This document shows, one piece after another, positions 24,640-32,160 of a DNA stretch of 49,019 nt. Numbering within the stretch: the first letter of the stretch is position 1; the number at the start of each line of letters is the position of its first letter. Both the position numbers and the translations under genes were made by a program. The stretch comes from Eubacteriales bacterium. Lineage in GTDB: Bacteria; Bacillota; Clostridia; Oscillospirales; Acutalibacteraceae. Location: NCBI GenBank assembly GCA_029225565.1, contig JAQXWS010000045.1, positions 1 to 49,019 on the forward strand, in the 5' to 3' direction. The notes beneath the pieces are model-generated. The model saw only the letters and a list, made by a program, of their open reading frames with translations. It ran no database searches and was not told the DNA's origin.

Positions 24640-26076
24640 TTAAATTTTTTTAATTTTATTTTCTAAATTATCGATATTCTCTCGGATATCTTCCTTTAGT
24701 TTTTTGTGGTCATTCTTTATTTTTTCCTTAAGCTCGTCAATAATTTCGGAAGTGAACTCTCGCTGCTCTTCGGCAGTAAAGGGAGCCTCGCCAAATCTTT
24801 TTTTGTACTCTATCATAAGATACGGCCTGAACTTCGGGTGAGCAATCTTGATTAATTCCTTGGCCCTTTCCTTAAGGGTACGGCCTTTTAGCTGAGCAAC
24901 GCCGTACTCTGTTACAATATAGTTTACATCATTACGGGGTGTAGTAATTGCACTGCCCTCGGTGATAACAGGAACGATTCTGCTGACGGTGCCGCGCTTT
25001 GCCGTTGCAGGCATAGCGATAATGGAGCGACCGCCCTTGCTCATAGTTGCACCGCGCACAAAGTCAACCTGGCCTCCAACTGCAGAAAACTGCGACAGAC
25101 CGATGGTATCGGACACCACCTGACCCAATAGGTCAACCTGCAAACAGGAGTTAATGGATACCATATTGTCATTTTGGGCAATAACAACCGGATTGTTTAC
25201 ATAATCTATCGGGTGTAATTCTACAGACGGATTATTGTTGATATAATCATTGAGAATCTGTGAACCAAAGGCGGCGCCCAAAACAGTCCTGCCGCGATGT
25301 ATGTTCTTGCGCTTATTGTTGATTATGCCGCTTTCCAGCAAAGGCACAACGCCATCGCCCACCAGCTCACTATGGAGCCCCAAATCCTTTTTTCCGCCGA
25401 GTTGGGCGCAAACAGCATTGGGGATTCCGCCTATTCCCAGCTGAAGACAGTCGCCGTCGTTAATAAGGGAGGCACAGTACTTGCCTATCTCCATCTCTAC
25501 TGCGCTAATCTCCGTTCCCTTTACCTGTGGCAAAGGCTCGTCATGCTCTACAAAATATGTAAATTCGCGTACATGCCTGATGCTGTTGCCAAAGGTACGA
25601 GGTACATGCTTGTTAACCTGGGCAATGACAATCTCGCAATAATCAACGGTACCAAAGGTGTAATCAACAGTAGTACCAAAGGAAACATAACCATGCTCAT
25701 CAGGCGGGGAGACCATAACAACTGATACTCTGGGGCACATATAATGCTCAATAACATCAGGTATCTCGTAAAAATGTGAAGTGGTAAACTCACTGTCGCC
25801 GTTAGAAACAGCGGCTCTGTTCGACTGGGAGGCAAACAAAGTATTGAGCCTGATATGACCGCGCATTTTTGGGTCGCACCAGGGGGAATGTCCCATGGTG
25901 AGCATATTGATTATCTCCACATCTCTGTAATCCAGATAATGCTTTTCCAATGCGCGCAAAATCTCAAAGGGCTCGCCGCAACCGAATCCGGTTACCACCT
26001 TGTCGCCGTTTTTGATTTGCTTGATAGCTTCTTCCGCTGTAACAAGCTTGGATTGATATATTTCTTGCCAAGTCAT
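24640..26076 (-). CDS. Acetyl-CoA hydrolase/transferase family (butyryl- or 4-hydroxybutyrate CoA-transferase type)
   Basis: A ~478-residue class I CoA-transferase. LQLGIGGIPNAVCAQL is the oxyanion/CoA segment, and the catalytic glutamate is in LHSELVGDGVVPL; FSAVGGQVDFVRGA and SRIVPVITEGSAIT are conserved in this family. Such enzymes swap CoA between acetate and butyrate, 4-hydroxybutyrate or propionate in fermentation. The start at 26076 has a well-placed AGGAG site, unlike the in-frame upstream start at 26115. The last ~50 residues form an extra charged coiled coil (EIIDELKEKIKNDHKKLKED) not usual for the family. The substrate is uncertain. Confidence 0.85.
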   Translation of the reverse strand: MTWQEIYQSKLVTAEEAIKQIKNGDKVVTGFGCGEPFEILRALEKHYLDYRDVEIINMLTMGHSPWCDPKMRGHIRLNTLFASQSNRAAVSNGDSEFTTSHFYEIPDVIEHYMCPRVSVVMVSPPDEHGYVSFGTTVDYTFGTVDYCEIVIAQVNKHVPRTFGNSIRHVREFTYFVEHDEPLPQVKGTEISAVEMEIGKYCASLINDGDCLQLGIGGIPNAVCAQLGGKKDLGLHSELVGDGVVPLLESGIINNKRKNIHRGRTVLGAAFGSQILNDYINNNPSVELHPIDYVNNPVVIAQNDNMVSINSCLQVDLLGQVVSDTIGLSQFSAVGGQVDFVRGATMSKGGRSIIAMPATAKRGTVSRIVPVITEGSAITTPRNDVNYIVTEYGVAQLKGRTLKERAKELIKIAHPKFRPYLMIEYKKRFGEAPFTAEEQREFTSEIIDELKEKIKNDHKKLKEDIRENIDNLENKIKKI

Positions 26077-26205
26077 AGTATATCTCCTTAAGTCACTATG
26101 GCCGCAAAATGCCACAAATACAGTTTACAACATAATATTAAAATATGTCAAGCAGGTATTGATTTGAAGGATTAAAATTGTTATTATAAACATATAATTA
26201 TCCAC

Positions 26206-26229
26206 TTTATTGTCAAATTTATTGTCAAA
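26206..26229. repeat. Two perfect tandem 12-bp repeats in a divergent spacer
   Basis: TTTATTGTCAAA occurs twice head to tail (26206-26217 and 26218-26229) between the divergent CoA-transferase and histidine phosphatase genes. Read on the minus strand each copy contains TTGACA, so it may supply -35 elements for the CoA-transferase, or be an operator with two sites about one helical turn apart. Confidence 0.6.
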
Positions 26230-26303
26230 TATGTCTATAAGAAAAGTGACAATATTGCAAACATTACTAACAATAAATACTGCAGATAAAAGGAAACGAA
26301 ACA

Positions 26304-26837
26304 GTGAAAAGCATATATTTTACCCGCCACGGACAAACTGTATGGAATGTAGAAAACAAAATTTGCGGTGCAACCGATATTGACCTGACCGAGCTTGGAC
26401 ATCAACAGGCTGTAGAACTGGGAAAAGTAATAAAAGAACAGGAATTACACATTGACGAAATACTGTACTCCCCTCTTTGCCGAGCAAGGAATACAGCTCT
26501 GCATATAGCAGAAATAACCGGCATACCGGCCAGGGTTGAGCCGAGATTAAAGGAACAGGCCTTTGGCAAATGGGAGGGCACTGCCAGGGACGGCAAGGAA
26601 TTTTACCGGGACAAAATGCAATTTGTTACTAATTACGGTGACGGCGAATCAATGCTCCGTTTGGCACAGCGAATTTATAATCTGTTGGATGAAATAAAAA
26701 AAGATGACAAGGTATATCTTTTGGTGGCACACAACGGAATTGCACGGGTTATCAACTCTTATTTTTTTGATATGACCAACGAGGAATACTCGTCTTTCGG
26801 CATAAAGAATTGTCAAATACTGGAATACAAGATATAA
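26304..26837 (+). CDS. Histidine phosphatase family protein (phosphoglycerate mutase-like)
   Basis: A 177-residue histidine phosphatase. The catalytic motif FTRHGQTVWN lies at residues 6-15, with CGATDIDLTELGHQQA, the LYSPLCRARNTA segment and LLVAHNGIARV (second catalytic His). The family includes cobalamin-pathway CobC, GpmB-like phosphatases and others; the substrate cannot be named. The start is GTG, with AAAGGAA upstream. It ends 30 bp before uvrC. Confidence 0.85.
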   Translation: MKSIYFTRHGQTVWNVENKICGATDIDLTELGHQQAVELGKVIKEQELHIDEILYSPLCRARNTALHIAEITGIPARVEPRLKEQAFGKWEGTARDGKEFYRDKMQFVTNYGDGESMLRLAQRIYNLLDEIKKDDKVYLLVAHNGIARVINSYFFDMTNEEYSSFGIKNCQILEYKI

Positions 26838-26867
26838 GCAAAAGGCAAAATTGTATTATTTTGAACT

Positions 26868-28700
26868 ATGGGTAATAATATGACAGAAAAAGAATTGCGA
26901 AAAAAGGCAATGGCGCTGCCCCAAACTCCCGGGGTATATAAAATGCTGGACAAGGACAAGCACATCATATATATCGGCAAAGCAAAGGCTCTTAAAAACA
27001 GAGTGTCTTCATACTTTGGCTCCCACTCTAATCACTCAATAAAGGTTGTAAGAATGGTGGAGCATGTGGATGACTTTGACTACATTCTGTGCGATACAGA
27101 ATTTGAGGCTCTTGTGCTGGAATGCTCTCTTATCAAACAGCACATGCCGAAATATAATATCTTGCTAAAGGATGACAAAGGCTATAACTATATCAAAATC
27201 ACTAAGGAAGAATTCCCAAAAATCAGCGAATGCAAGCAAATGCAGGATGACGGAGCAACCTATATCGGCCCATTCGTATCCACATTTTCTGTAAAAAATG
27301 CTGTTGAGGAAACACTAAAAATATTCAAACTACCCAGATGCAACAAGCATTTTCCCAGAGACTACGGCAAGTCCCGTCCCTGCCTGAACGGATTTATGGG
27401 CCTATGCTCAGCCCCCTGCGCCGGAAAGATAACAAAAGAAGAATACATTGCCAATGTTAACGACGCCATCAAATTCCTAAAGGGCGGAAGTACCGCTTCT
27501 GTTAGGGAAATGCAACAAAGAATGCAGGAATACTCCGACGCACTGGAATTTGAAAAAGCAGCAAAGCTCCGCGATAGAATAAAAGCAATACAAAACCTTG
27601 ACGAACGACAAAAGGTTGTATCCATCAATGTGCCCGAAGAGGATGTTTTTGCACTTGTCAACTCCCAAAAGAAAGCCTGTTTTGATGTAATCAGATTCAA
27701 AAACGGCAGACTCACCGACAGCGAACACTGGATAATTGACAGTGTAGATAATCCATCCGAAGCAAGGCTTGAACTGATAGAACGATACTATTCAATGCGT
27801 GACTATGTACCCTCCAGAATTGCTGTGGACGGCGATATAGAAGACGAAAAACTGCTGCATCAATGGCTGGAATCCAAGCGTGGCAAAAAAATGGAGATAA
27901 TTCACCCAAAAAAAGGAGAGCATCTTGCCATTGTCAATATGTGTATTAAGAATGCTAACGAGCATTTGGCACAGAATCAAGGCAGATTAGGTAAGGAAAT
28001 GGCGGCTCTGGAGGAGCTGGCAAATCTGCTGGGACTGCCTAAGCCTCCGGAATACATCGAGTCCTACGACATATCCCACACATTTGGTGCTGACAATGTG
28101 GCCGGTATGGTGGTATTCCATAACGGCAGACCGCTAAAAAGCCACTATAAAAAATTTTCAATAAAGGGCTTTGACGGCCAAAACGACGTGGGCTCAATGA
28201 ACGAGGTACTGACTCGTAGATTTAAACATTACTACGAAGATGATGACAGCAGTACATTCAAGCAATTGCCGGACTTAATTTTGCTGGACGGCGGGCAGCC
28301 GCAGGTTAATGCCGTACTGCCGGTAATCAAGCAAATGAATATTGATGTCCCCATATTCGGTATGGTAAAGGACACAAAGCACAGAACAAGAGCGATCGCC
28401 TTTGACGGAGGTGAAATTGAGATAAATTCCCATCGCTCGGCATTCACTCTGGTATCCACAATACAGGAGGAGGTACACAGATTTGCCATTACCTACCATC
28501 ATAAAAAACACAAAAAATCATCATTTTCCTCCGGATTGACACAAATTGAGGGCATTGGCGAAAAGAAAGCGAAAGCGTTGCTAAAGCATTTCAAAACCAT
28601 TGGTGCAATAAAGAAAGCCAATATGGACGAGTTGATGGCAGTACCGAATATAAGCAAAAAAAATGCAGCCAGCATACTGGAGTATTATGCCAAAATGTAA
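26868..28700 (+). CDS. uvrC: Excinuclease ABC subunit C
   Basis: UvrC makes both incisions in nucleotide excision repair with UvrA and UvrB. The 610 residues show the GIY-YIG domain (PGVYKMLDKDKHIIYIGKAK), the UVR motif (ALEFEKAAKLRDRIKAIQ), the RNase H-like C-terminal nuclease with SYDISHTFG and ILLDGGQPQV, and terminal helix-hairpin-helix motifs (IEGIGEKKAKALL). A second ATG (26880) is a possible start. No SOS box was found upstream. It is probably co-transcribed with the histidine phosphatase gene. Confidence 0.96.
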   Translation: MGNNMTEKELRKKAMALPQTPGVYKMLDKDKHIIYIGKAKALKNRVSSYFGSHSNHSIKVVRMVEHVDDFDYILCDTEFEALVLECSLIKQHMPKYNILLKDDKGYNYIKITKEEFPKISECKQMQDDGATYIGPFVSTFSVKNAVEETLKIFKLPRCNKHFPRDYGKSRPCLNGFMGLCSAPCAGKITKEEYIANVNDAIKFLKGGSTASVREMQQRMQEYSDALEFEKAAKLRDRIKAIQNLDERQKVVSINVPEEDVFALVNSQKKACFDVIRFKNGRLTDSEHWIIDSVDNPSEARLELIERYYSMRDYVPSRIAVDGDIEDEKLLHQWLESKRGKKMEIIHPKKGEHLAIVNMCIKNANEHLAQNQGRLGKEMAALEELANLLGLPKPPEYIESYDISHTFGADNVAGMVVFHNGRPLKSHYKKFSIKGFDGQNDVGSMNEVLTRRFKHYYEDDDSSTFKQLPDLILLDGGQPQVNAVLPVIKQMNIDVPIFGMVKDTKHRTRAIAFDGGEIEINSHRSAFTLVSTIQEEVHRFAITYHHKKHKKSSFSSGLTQIEGIGEKKAKALLKHFKTIGAIKKANMDELMAVPNISKKNAASILEYYAKM

Positions 28701-28717
28701 AAAATTGTTATTAGACC

Positions 28718-28747
28718 TTGACTAATATTAAATTATTATAGTATAAT
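28718..28747 (+). promoter_or_regulatory. Promoter for rsmD-coaD
   Basis: TTGACT (28718-28723), an 18-bp spacer and TATAAT (28742-28747), about 50 bp before the rsmD ATG at 28797. Confidence 0.7.
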
Positions 28748-28796
28748 ATTGTAGATTGAGGTGGAGCGAACACCCACCCTTAAGGAAGAAAACTAT

Positions 28797-29336
28797 ATGA
28801 GAGTAATTACAGGCACTGCCAGGGGGCGCAATCTGGACACTCTTGAGGGAGACAGTATTACACGGCCCACTACCCAAGCAACCAAAGAAGCGCTGTTCAG
28901 CTCAATTCAGTTCGAAATTGAGGGCGCCGAGGTGCTGGATTTGTTTGCAGGATGCGGACAATTAGGCATAGAGGCACTGTCCCGCGGAGCAAGATTTTGC
29001 ACCTTTGTAGAAAGCAACAGAGCAGCTCATAAGATTGTTGAGGGCAATATAAAAAAGTGCAGAATGGAGAATTCCTCCCTGCTGGTATTATCCGACGCCC
29101 GCACATTTTTGCAAAGGAACAACACATTCGACATTGCCTTTCTGGACCCGCCGTACAAGGCAGGGTTGATAGAGGATTGCCTACCGAAGCTAACAGAATT
29201 AATGAGTGATGACGGCGTAATAATTTGCGAAACAGCAAAGGATGAGATTCTGCCGGAGGCCTGCAACGGCTGGACTGTCAGCAAGCAAAAGGGATATGGC
29301 AGAACGGCGCTCACTTATTACCGAAAGGAAGCATAA
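28797..29336 (+). CDS. rsmD: 16S rRNA (guanine966-N2)-methyltransferase
   Basis: RsmD methylates G966 of 16S rRNA. The 179-residue product begins MRVITGTARGRNLDTLEG, has ITRPTTQATKEALFSSIQ, SAM motif VLDLFAGCGQLGIEALSRG and the catalytic FLDPPYKAG. The frame is open 12 codons further upstream (28761), but only the ATG at 28797 gives the family N-terminus and has an AAGGAAG site. It is the first gene of an rsmD-coaD operon, a standard pairing. Confidence 0.94.
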   Translation: MRVITGTARGRNLDTLEGDSITRPTTQATKEALFSSIQFEIEGAEVLDLFAGCGQLGIEALSRGARFCTFVESNRAAHKIVEGNIKKCRMENSSLLVLSDARTFLQRNNTFDIAFLDPPYKAGLIEDCLPKLTELMSDDGVIICETAKDEILPEACNGWTVSKQKGYGRTALTYYRKEA

Positions 29337-29339
29337 GGT

Positions 29340-29825
29340 ATGAGTATAGCGATTTGTCCGGGCAGCTTTGACCCGGTTACACTGGGCCATCTGGACATTA
29401 TTAACAGAGCTGCACACCTATTTGACCGGGTTATTGTTCTCGTTATGAGCAACAGGTCAAAAAAAGATTCACTTTTTACTGTTGAAGAACGAATGGAGCT
29501 GCTTGAGCGCAGCATCAAGTTTGACAACGTAAAAATAGATACCTACGACGGCCTTTTGGTAAACTACGCAAAAGAAAAGGGCGCTGTCGCTATTGTTAAG
29601 GGATTGAGGGCTATGTCTGATTTTGAGTACGAATTTCAGCAGGCATTAACCAACAAGGAGCTTAACCCCGATGTTGAAACCGTGTTTCTCACCACCGAGG
29701 GCAAGAATATGTACCTTAGCAGTAGTATGGTAAAGGAAGTATGTACACTTGGCGGAGATATAAGCGCATTTGTACCTGCAGAAATAGCAAAAGACATTAA
29801 CAAAAGATGTAAAGGAGACGCATAA
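29340..29825 (+). CDS. coaD: Phosphopantetheine adenylyltransferase
   Basis: CoaD makes dephospho-CoA from 4'-phosphopantetheine and ATP, the fourth step of CoA biosynthesis. The 161 residues match family length. The nucleotidyltransferase signature CPGSFDPVTLGHLDII and the second motif YLSSSMVKEVCTLGGD are present. It starts 3 bp after rsmD and is followed 1 bp later by a coiled-coil protein gene. Confidence 0.97.
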   Translation: MSIAICPGSFDPVTLGHLDIINRAAHLFDRVIVLVMSNRSKKDSLFTVEERMELLERSIKFDNVKIDTYDGLLVNYAKEKGAVAIVKGLRAMSDFEYEFQQALTNKELNPDVETVFLTTEGKNMYLSSSMVKEVCTLGGDISAFVPAEIAKDINKRCKGDA

Positions 29826-29826
29826 T

Positions 29827-30384
29827 ATGACTAACACCGATATTCTGTTGGAAGATCTTGAGGACGTACTTGACGACGCAACCAGTATTCCACTATCAAA
29901 AAAGTGTGCTGTAGATGTTGACAAAATCAAGACAATAATTGAGGACATCAGGCTCAACACCCCACAGGAAACAAAGCAAGCAAAGGCTATTGTTGATTCC
30001 CGCAACTCAATCCTTGAGGATGCAAAAAAAGAGGCTGAGGAAATCATCAAAAAGGCACAGGCCCAGGCCAGAGATATGATTGCTCGTGACGAAATCACCA
30101 AGATTGCACAGGCTGAGGCCACCGAGATTATCGCAAAGGCAAACGAGCAAGGAAAGCAGATGGTAACAGAAGCACAGAATCAGGCATCTGAGATTCTCGG
30201 CAACGCTACTACACAGGCTAACGAGATGGTTACCAGCGCTCAGAACAAGTCAAAGGAAATGCTGATGGCAGTAAATAACTATGCCGATGATACACTCCTT
30301 TCCATTGATGACGCTCTGTACAAGGCACTCACCGATGTGCGCCGTATTCGTCAAGGTATCTCTAACGCACAAAAGAAAGACTAA
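29827..30384 (+). CDS. Coiled-coil protein of unknown function downstream of coaD
   Basis: A 185-residue, highly charged protein. Residues ~45-150 are a long alanine/glutamate/lysine-rich helix with repeats of the type AEEIIKKAQAQARD, AEATEIIAKANEQ and QANEMVTSAQNKSKEM, like DivIVA-tail or ATP-synthase b-subunit coiled coils. There is no membrane segment or enzyme motif. Similar proteins follow rsmD-coaD in other Clostridia and are often loosely labelled ATPase; no ATP-binding motif is visible here. The N-terminal LLEDLEDVLDDA region may be a separate small helix. It ends at a strong terminator. Confidence 0.7.
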   Translation: MTNTDILLEDLEDVLDDATSIPLSKKCAVDVDKIKTIIEDIRLNTPQETKQAKAIVDSRNSILEDAKKEAEEIIKKAQAQARDMIARDEITKIAQAEATEIIAKANEQGKQMVTEAQNQASEILGNATTQANEMVTSAQNKSKEMLMAVNNYADDTLLSIDDALYKALTDVRRIRQGISNAQKKD

Positions 30385-30419
30385 TCATATAATACTAAAG
30401 ACTAATCATATAATATCAA

Positions 30420-30450
30420 AGAGCAGACCTTTTGGGTCTGCTCTTTTTTT
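30420..30450 (+). terminator. Terminator of the rsmD-coaD operon
   Basis: AGAGCAGACC (30420-30429) pairs perfectly with GGTCTGCTCT (30435-30444) and is followed by a T run. Confidence 0.92.
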
Positions 30451-30452
30451 GC

Positions 30453-30482
30453 AAAAAAAATGCACAGCCATTTGGCTGTGCA
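30453..30482 (-). terminator. Terminator of ptsH
   Basis: On the minus strand TGCACAGCC (30474-30482) pairs with GGCTGTGCA (30461-30469) and is followed by eight T (30453-30460). Confidence 0.9.
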
Positions 30483-30494
30483 AATCTATACTAA

Positions 30495-30758
30495 TTACTC
30501 GTTGAAGCCACTCTTAACAAGAGCTACAAGACCCTCAACTGCGTCCTCCTCATCGGAGCCGTCAGCGATGATACGAATATCGGTACCACCCATAATGCCA
30601 AGTGAAAGTACACCGAGAAGGGACTTTGCATTGACTCTTCTCTCCTCTTTTTCTACCCAGATTGAAGACTTGAATTCGTTAGCTTTCTGGATGAAGAAAG
30701 TTGCCGGACGAGCGTGAAGTCCTACCTGATTCTCAACAGTTACATCTTTTACGAACAT
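30495..30758 (-). CDS. ptsH: Phosphocarrier protein HPr
   Basis: HPr transfers phosphate from enzyme I to sugar-specific EIIA proteins and, when phosphorylated on Ser46 by HPr kinase, acts with CcpA in catabolite control. The 87 residues contain the active His15 in GLHARPA and Ser46 in NAKSLLGVL, so it is HPr rather than Crh, which lacks His15. It is a single-gene unit with its own promoter and terminator; ptsI is not adjacent, unlike in Bacillus. Confidence 0.94.
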   Translation of the reverse strand: MFVKDVTVENQVGLHARPATFFIQKANEFKSSIWVEKEERRVNAKSLLGVLSLGIMGGTDIRIIADGSDEEDAVEGLVALVKSGFNE

Positions 30759-30790
30759 ATCAATTACCTCTCAATAACAGTATAGTTACT

Positions 30791-30816
30791 AATGTCAATT
30801 TGCTTACATTGACATT
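30791..30816. promoter_or_regulatory. Inverted repeat in the ptsH leader
   Basis: AATGTCAAT (30791-30799) and ATTGACATT (30808-30816) are perfect 9-bp arms around 8 nt. The dyad begins at the -10 element and covers the transcription start and early leader, so it could be an operator or a 5' hairpin. Confidence 0.6.
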
Positions 30817-30841
30817 ATATCACGAAAAACAAAAAGTTCAA
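30814..30841 (-). promoter_or_regulatory. Promoter for ptsH
   Basis: On the minus strand TTGAAC (30836-30841), a 16-bp spacer and TATAAT (30814-30819), about 55 bp before the ATG. Confidence 0.65.
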
Positions 30842-30928
30842 CACCCTTTTTTATAATTCGTATGAGTAATAAATAATTACCAAAGTGCATCGGCAATATT
30901 TGTGCAATTTGACAAATAATCCAAGATA

Positions 30929-31660
30929 TTACACATTATGTAGTGAATCAAGGAAGATTTTGTCATCCTTTGTAAGTTCGGCGTTCTCCAACATATCCGG
31001 CCTGCGTTCCTTAGTACGCAGCAAGGACTGTTCCCTGCGCCACCTGTCAACATTGGCGTGGTGACCGCTAAGCAATACCTCCGGCACCTCCCTATCCTGC
31101 CATACCGACGGATGGGTGTACTGGGGATATTCCAGCAGGCCGTTGTAGTGACTCTCGTCAGTAAAACATTCGTCGTCCGACAGAACACCGGGCAGCATAC
31201 GGGATATGCTGTCCGCCACAATAAGCGCCGGTAATTCGCCGCCGGTGAGGACATAGTCGCCAATTGATATTTCTTCCGGCTGAAGAACATCAATTACTCG
31301 CTCGTCTATACCCTCATAGTGTCCGCAGAGAATAGCAATATTATTCAACTTTGCAAGCTCCTTTACTCTATCCTGGGTTAAGGTCTTGCCCTGGGGTGTC
31401 ATATACAGCAAATGCGGCGTGGTACCCAACTCATCACACAAGGACCGAAAACAATCATAAATAGGTTGCGGCTGCATAACCATACCCATACCGCCGCCGT
31501 AGGGTTTGTCGTCAACCCTGCGATGCTTATCCCGGGTGTAATCCCTTATGTCACGACAATTAATCTCTACCTTACCTGCTGCACGGGCTCTGCCGATGAT
31601 ACTCTCATTGAGCACTGCACTGCACATATCGGTAAATAAAGTTAGTATATCAATCCTCAT
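30929..31660 (-). CDS. trmD: tRNA (guanine37-N1)-methyltransferase
   Basis: TrmD methylates G37 of tRNAs and prevents frameshifting. The 243 residues include the SPOUT knot segment LCGHYEGIDERVI and GDYVLTGGELPALIV, and the LLSGHHANVDRWRREQ motif. The ATG at 31660 overlaps the rimM stop; a TTG one codon earlier is not needed. It is the last gene of the ffh-rpsP-khpA-[beta-helix]-rimM-trmD run. Confidence 0.96.
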   Translation of the reverse strand: MRIDILTLFTDMCSAVLNESIIGRARAAGKVEINCRDIRDYTRDKHRRVDDKPYGGGMGMVMQPQPIYDCFRSLCDELGTTPHLLYMTPQGKTLTQDRVKELAKLNNIAILCGHYEGIDERVIDVLQPEEISIGDYVLTGGELPALIVADSISRMLPGVLSDDECFTDESHYNGLLEYPQYTHPSVWQDREVPEVLLSGHHANVDRWRREQSLLRTKERRPDMLENAELTKDDKIFLDSLHNV

Positions 31661-32159
31661 CAAAAAGTCCCTTCATAGGAATAATAGTTACAACCCTGTT
31701 TTCTGTATCCACTCGGTCAATAATATCCGGAATGGCAGGAATCAGCGTATGCTTTTTGTCCAAAACGGTATCGAATATATCGCAGGAGCCGTAGTTAGTA
31801 ACATCAACAATCTCGCCGTAGTCCCTTCCGTCATTTTTGTCAACAACGCGACAGCCGATAACATCTGCTATATAATATGCGTCATCATCAATATGGGCAT
31901 CGTCACGATTGCAGTAAATTATCTTTTTTTTCAGCTCCTGTGCCTGCTCAATTGTGGTAATCTCGGCAAACTTGAGTATGCCGATATTTTTTTGGGGACG
32001 GGCTGATATGAGGGTTAACCTCTTGTCACCCCTATCATCAAGATACACATATTTTAGCTGCTTGACATAGGATATATCATCGCACCAAAGTGCGACCTTG
32101 ACTTCTCCTCGCAGGCCGTGAGTATTATTTACCTTGCCTAATTCTAAATACTGATTCAT
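31650..32159 (-). CDS. rimM: Ribosome maturation factor RimM
   Basis: RimM binds ribosomal protein S19 and assists maturation of the 30S head. The 169 residues show the N-terminal beta-barrel (YLELGKVNNTHGLRGEVKV) and the C-terminal PRC-barrel (AYYIADVIGCRVVDKNDG and HTLIPAIPDII). The start is 1 bp after the stop of the secreted beta-helix gene, and the 3' end overlaps trmD by 11 bp. Confidence 0.94.
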   Translation of the reverse strand: MNQYLELGKVNNTHGLRGEVKVALWCDDISYVKQLKYVYLDDRGDKRLTLISARPQKNIGILKFAEITTIEQAQELKKKIIYCNRDDAHIDDDAYYIADVIGCRVVDKNDGRDYGEIVDVTNYGSCDIFDTVLDKKHTLIPAIPDIIDRVDTENRVVTIIPMKGLFDED

Positions 32160-32160
32160 A

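Noticed and set aside
30885-30928. Terminator for trmD
   Set aside because: No convincing stem with a T run was seen between trmD and the ptsH promoter.
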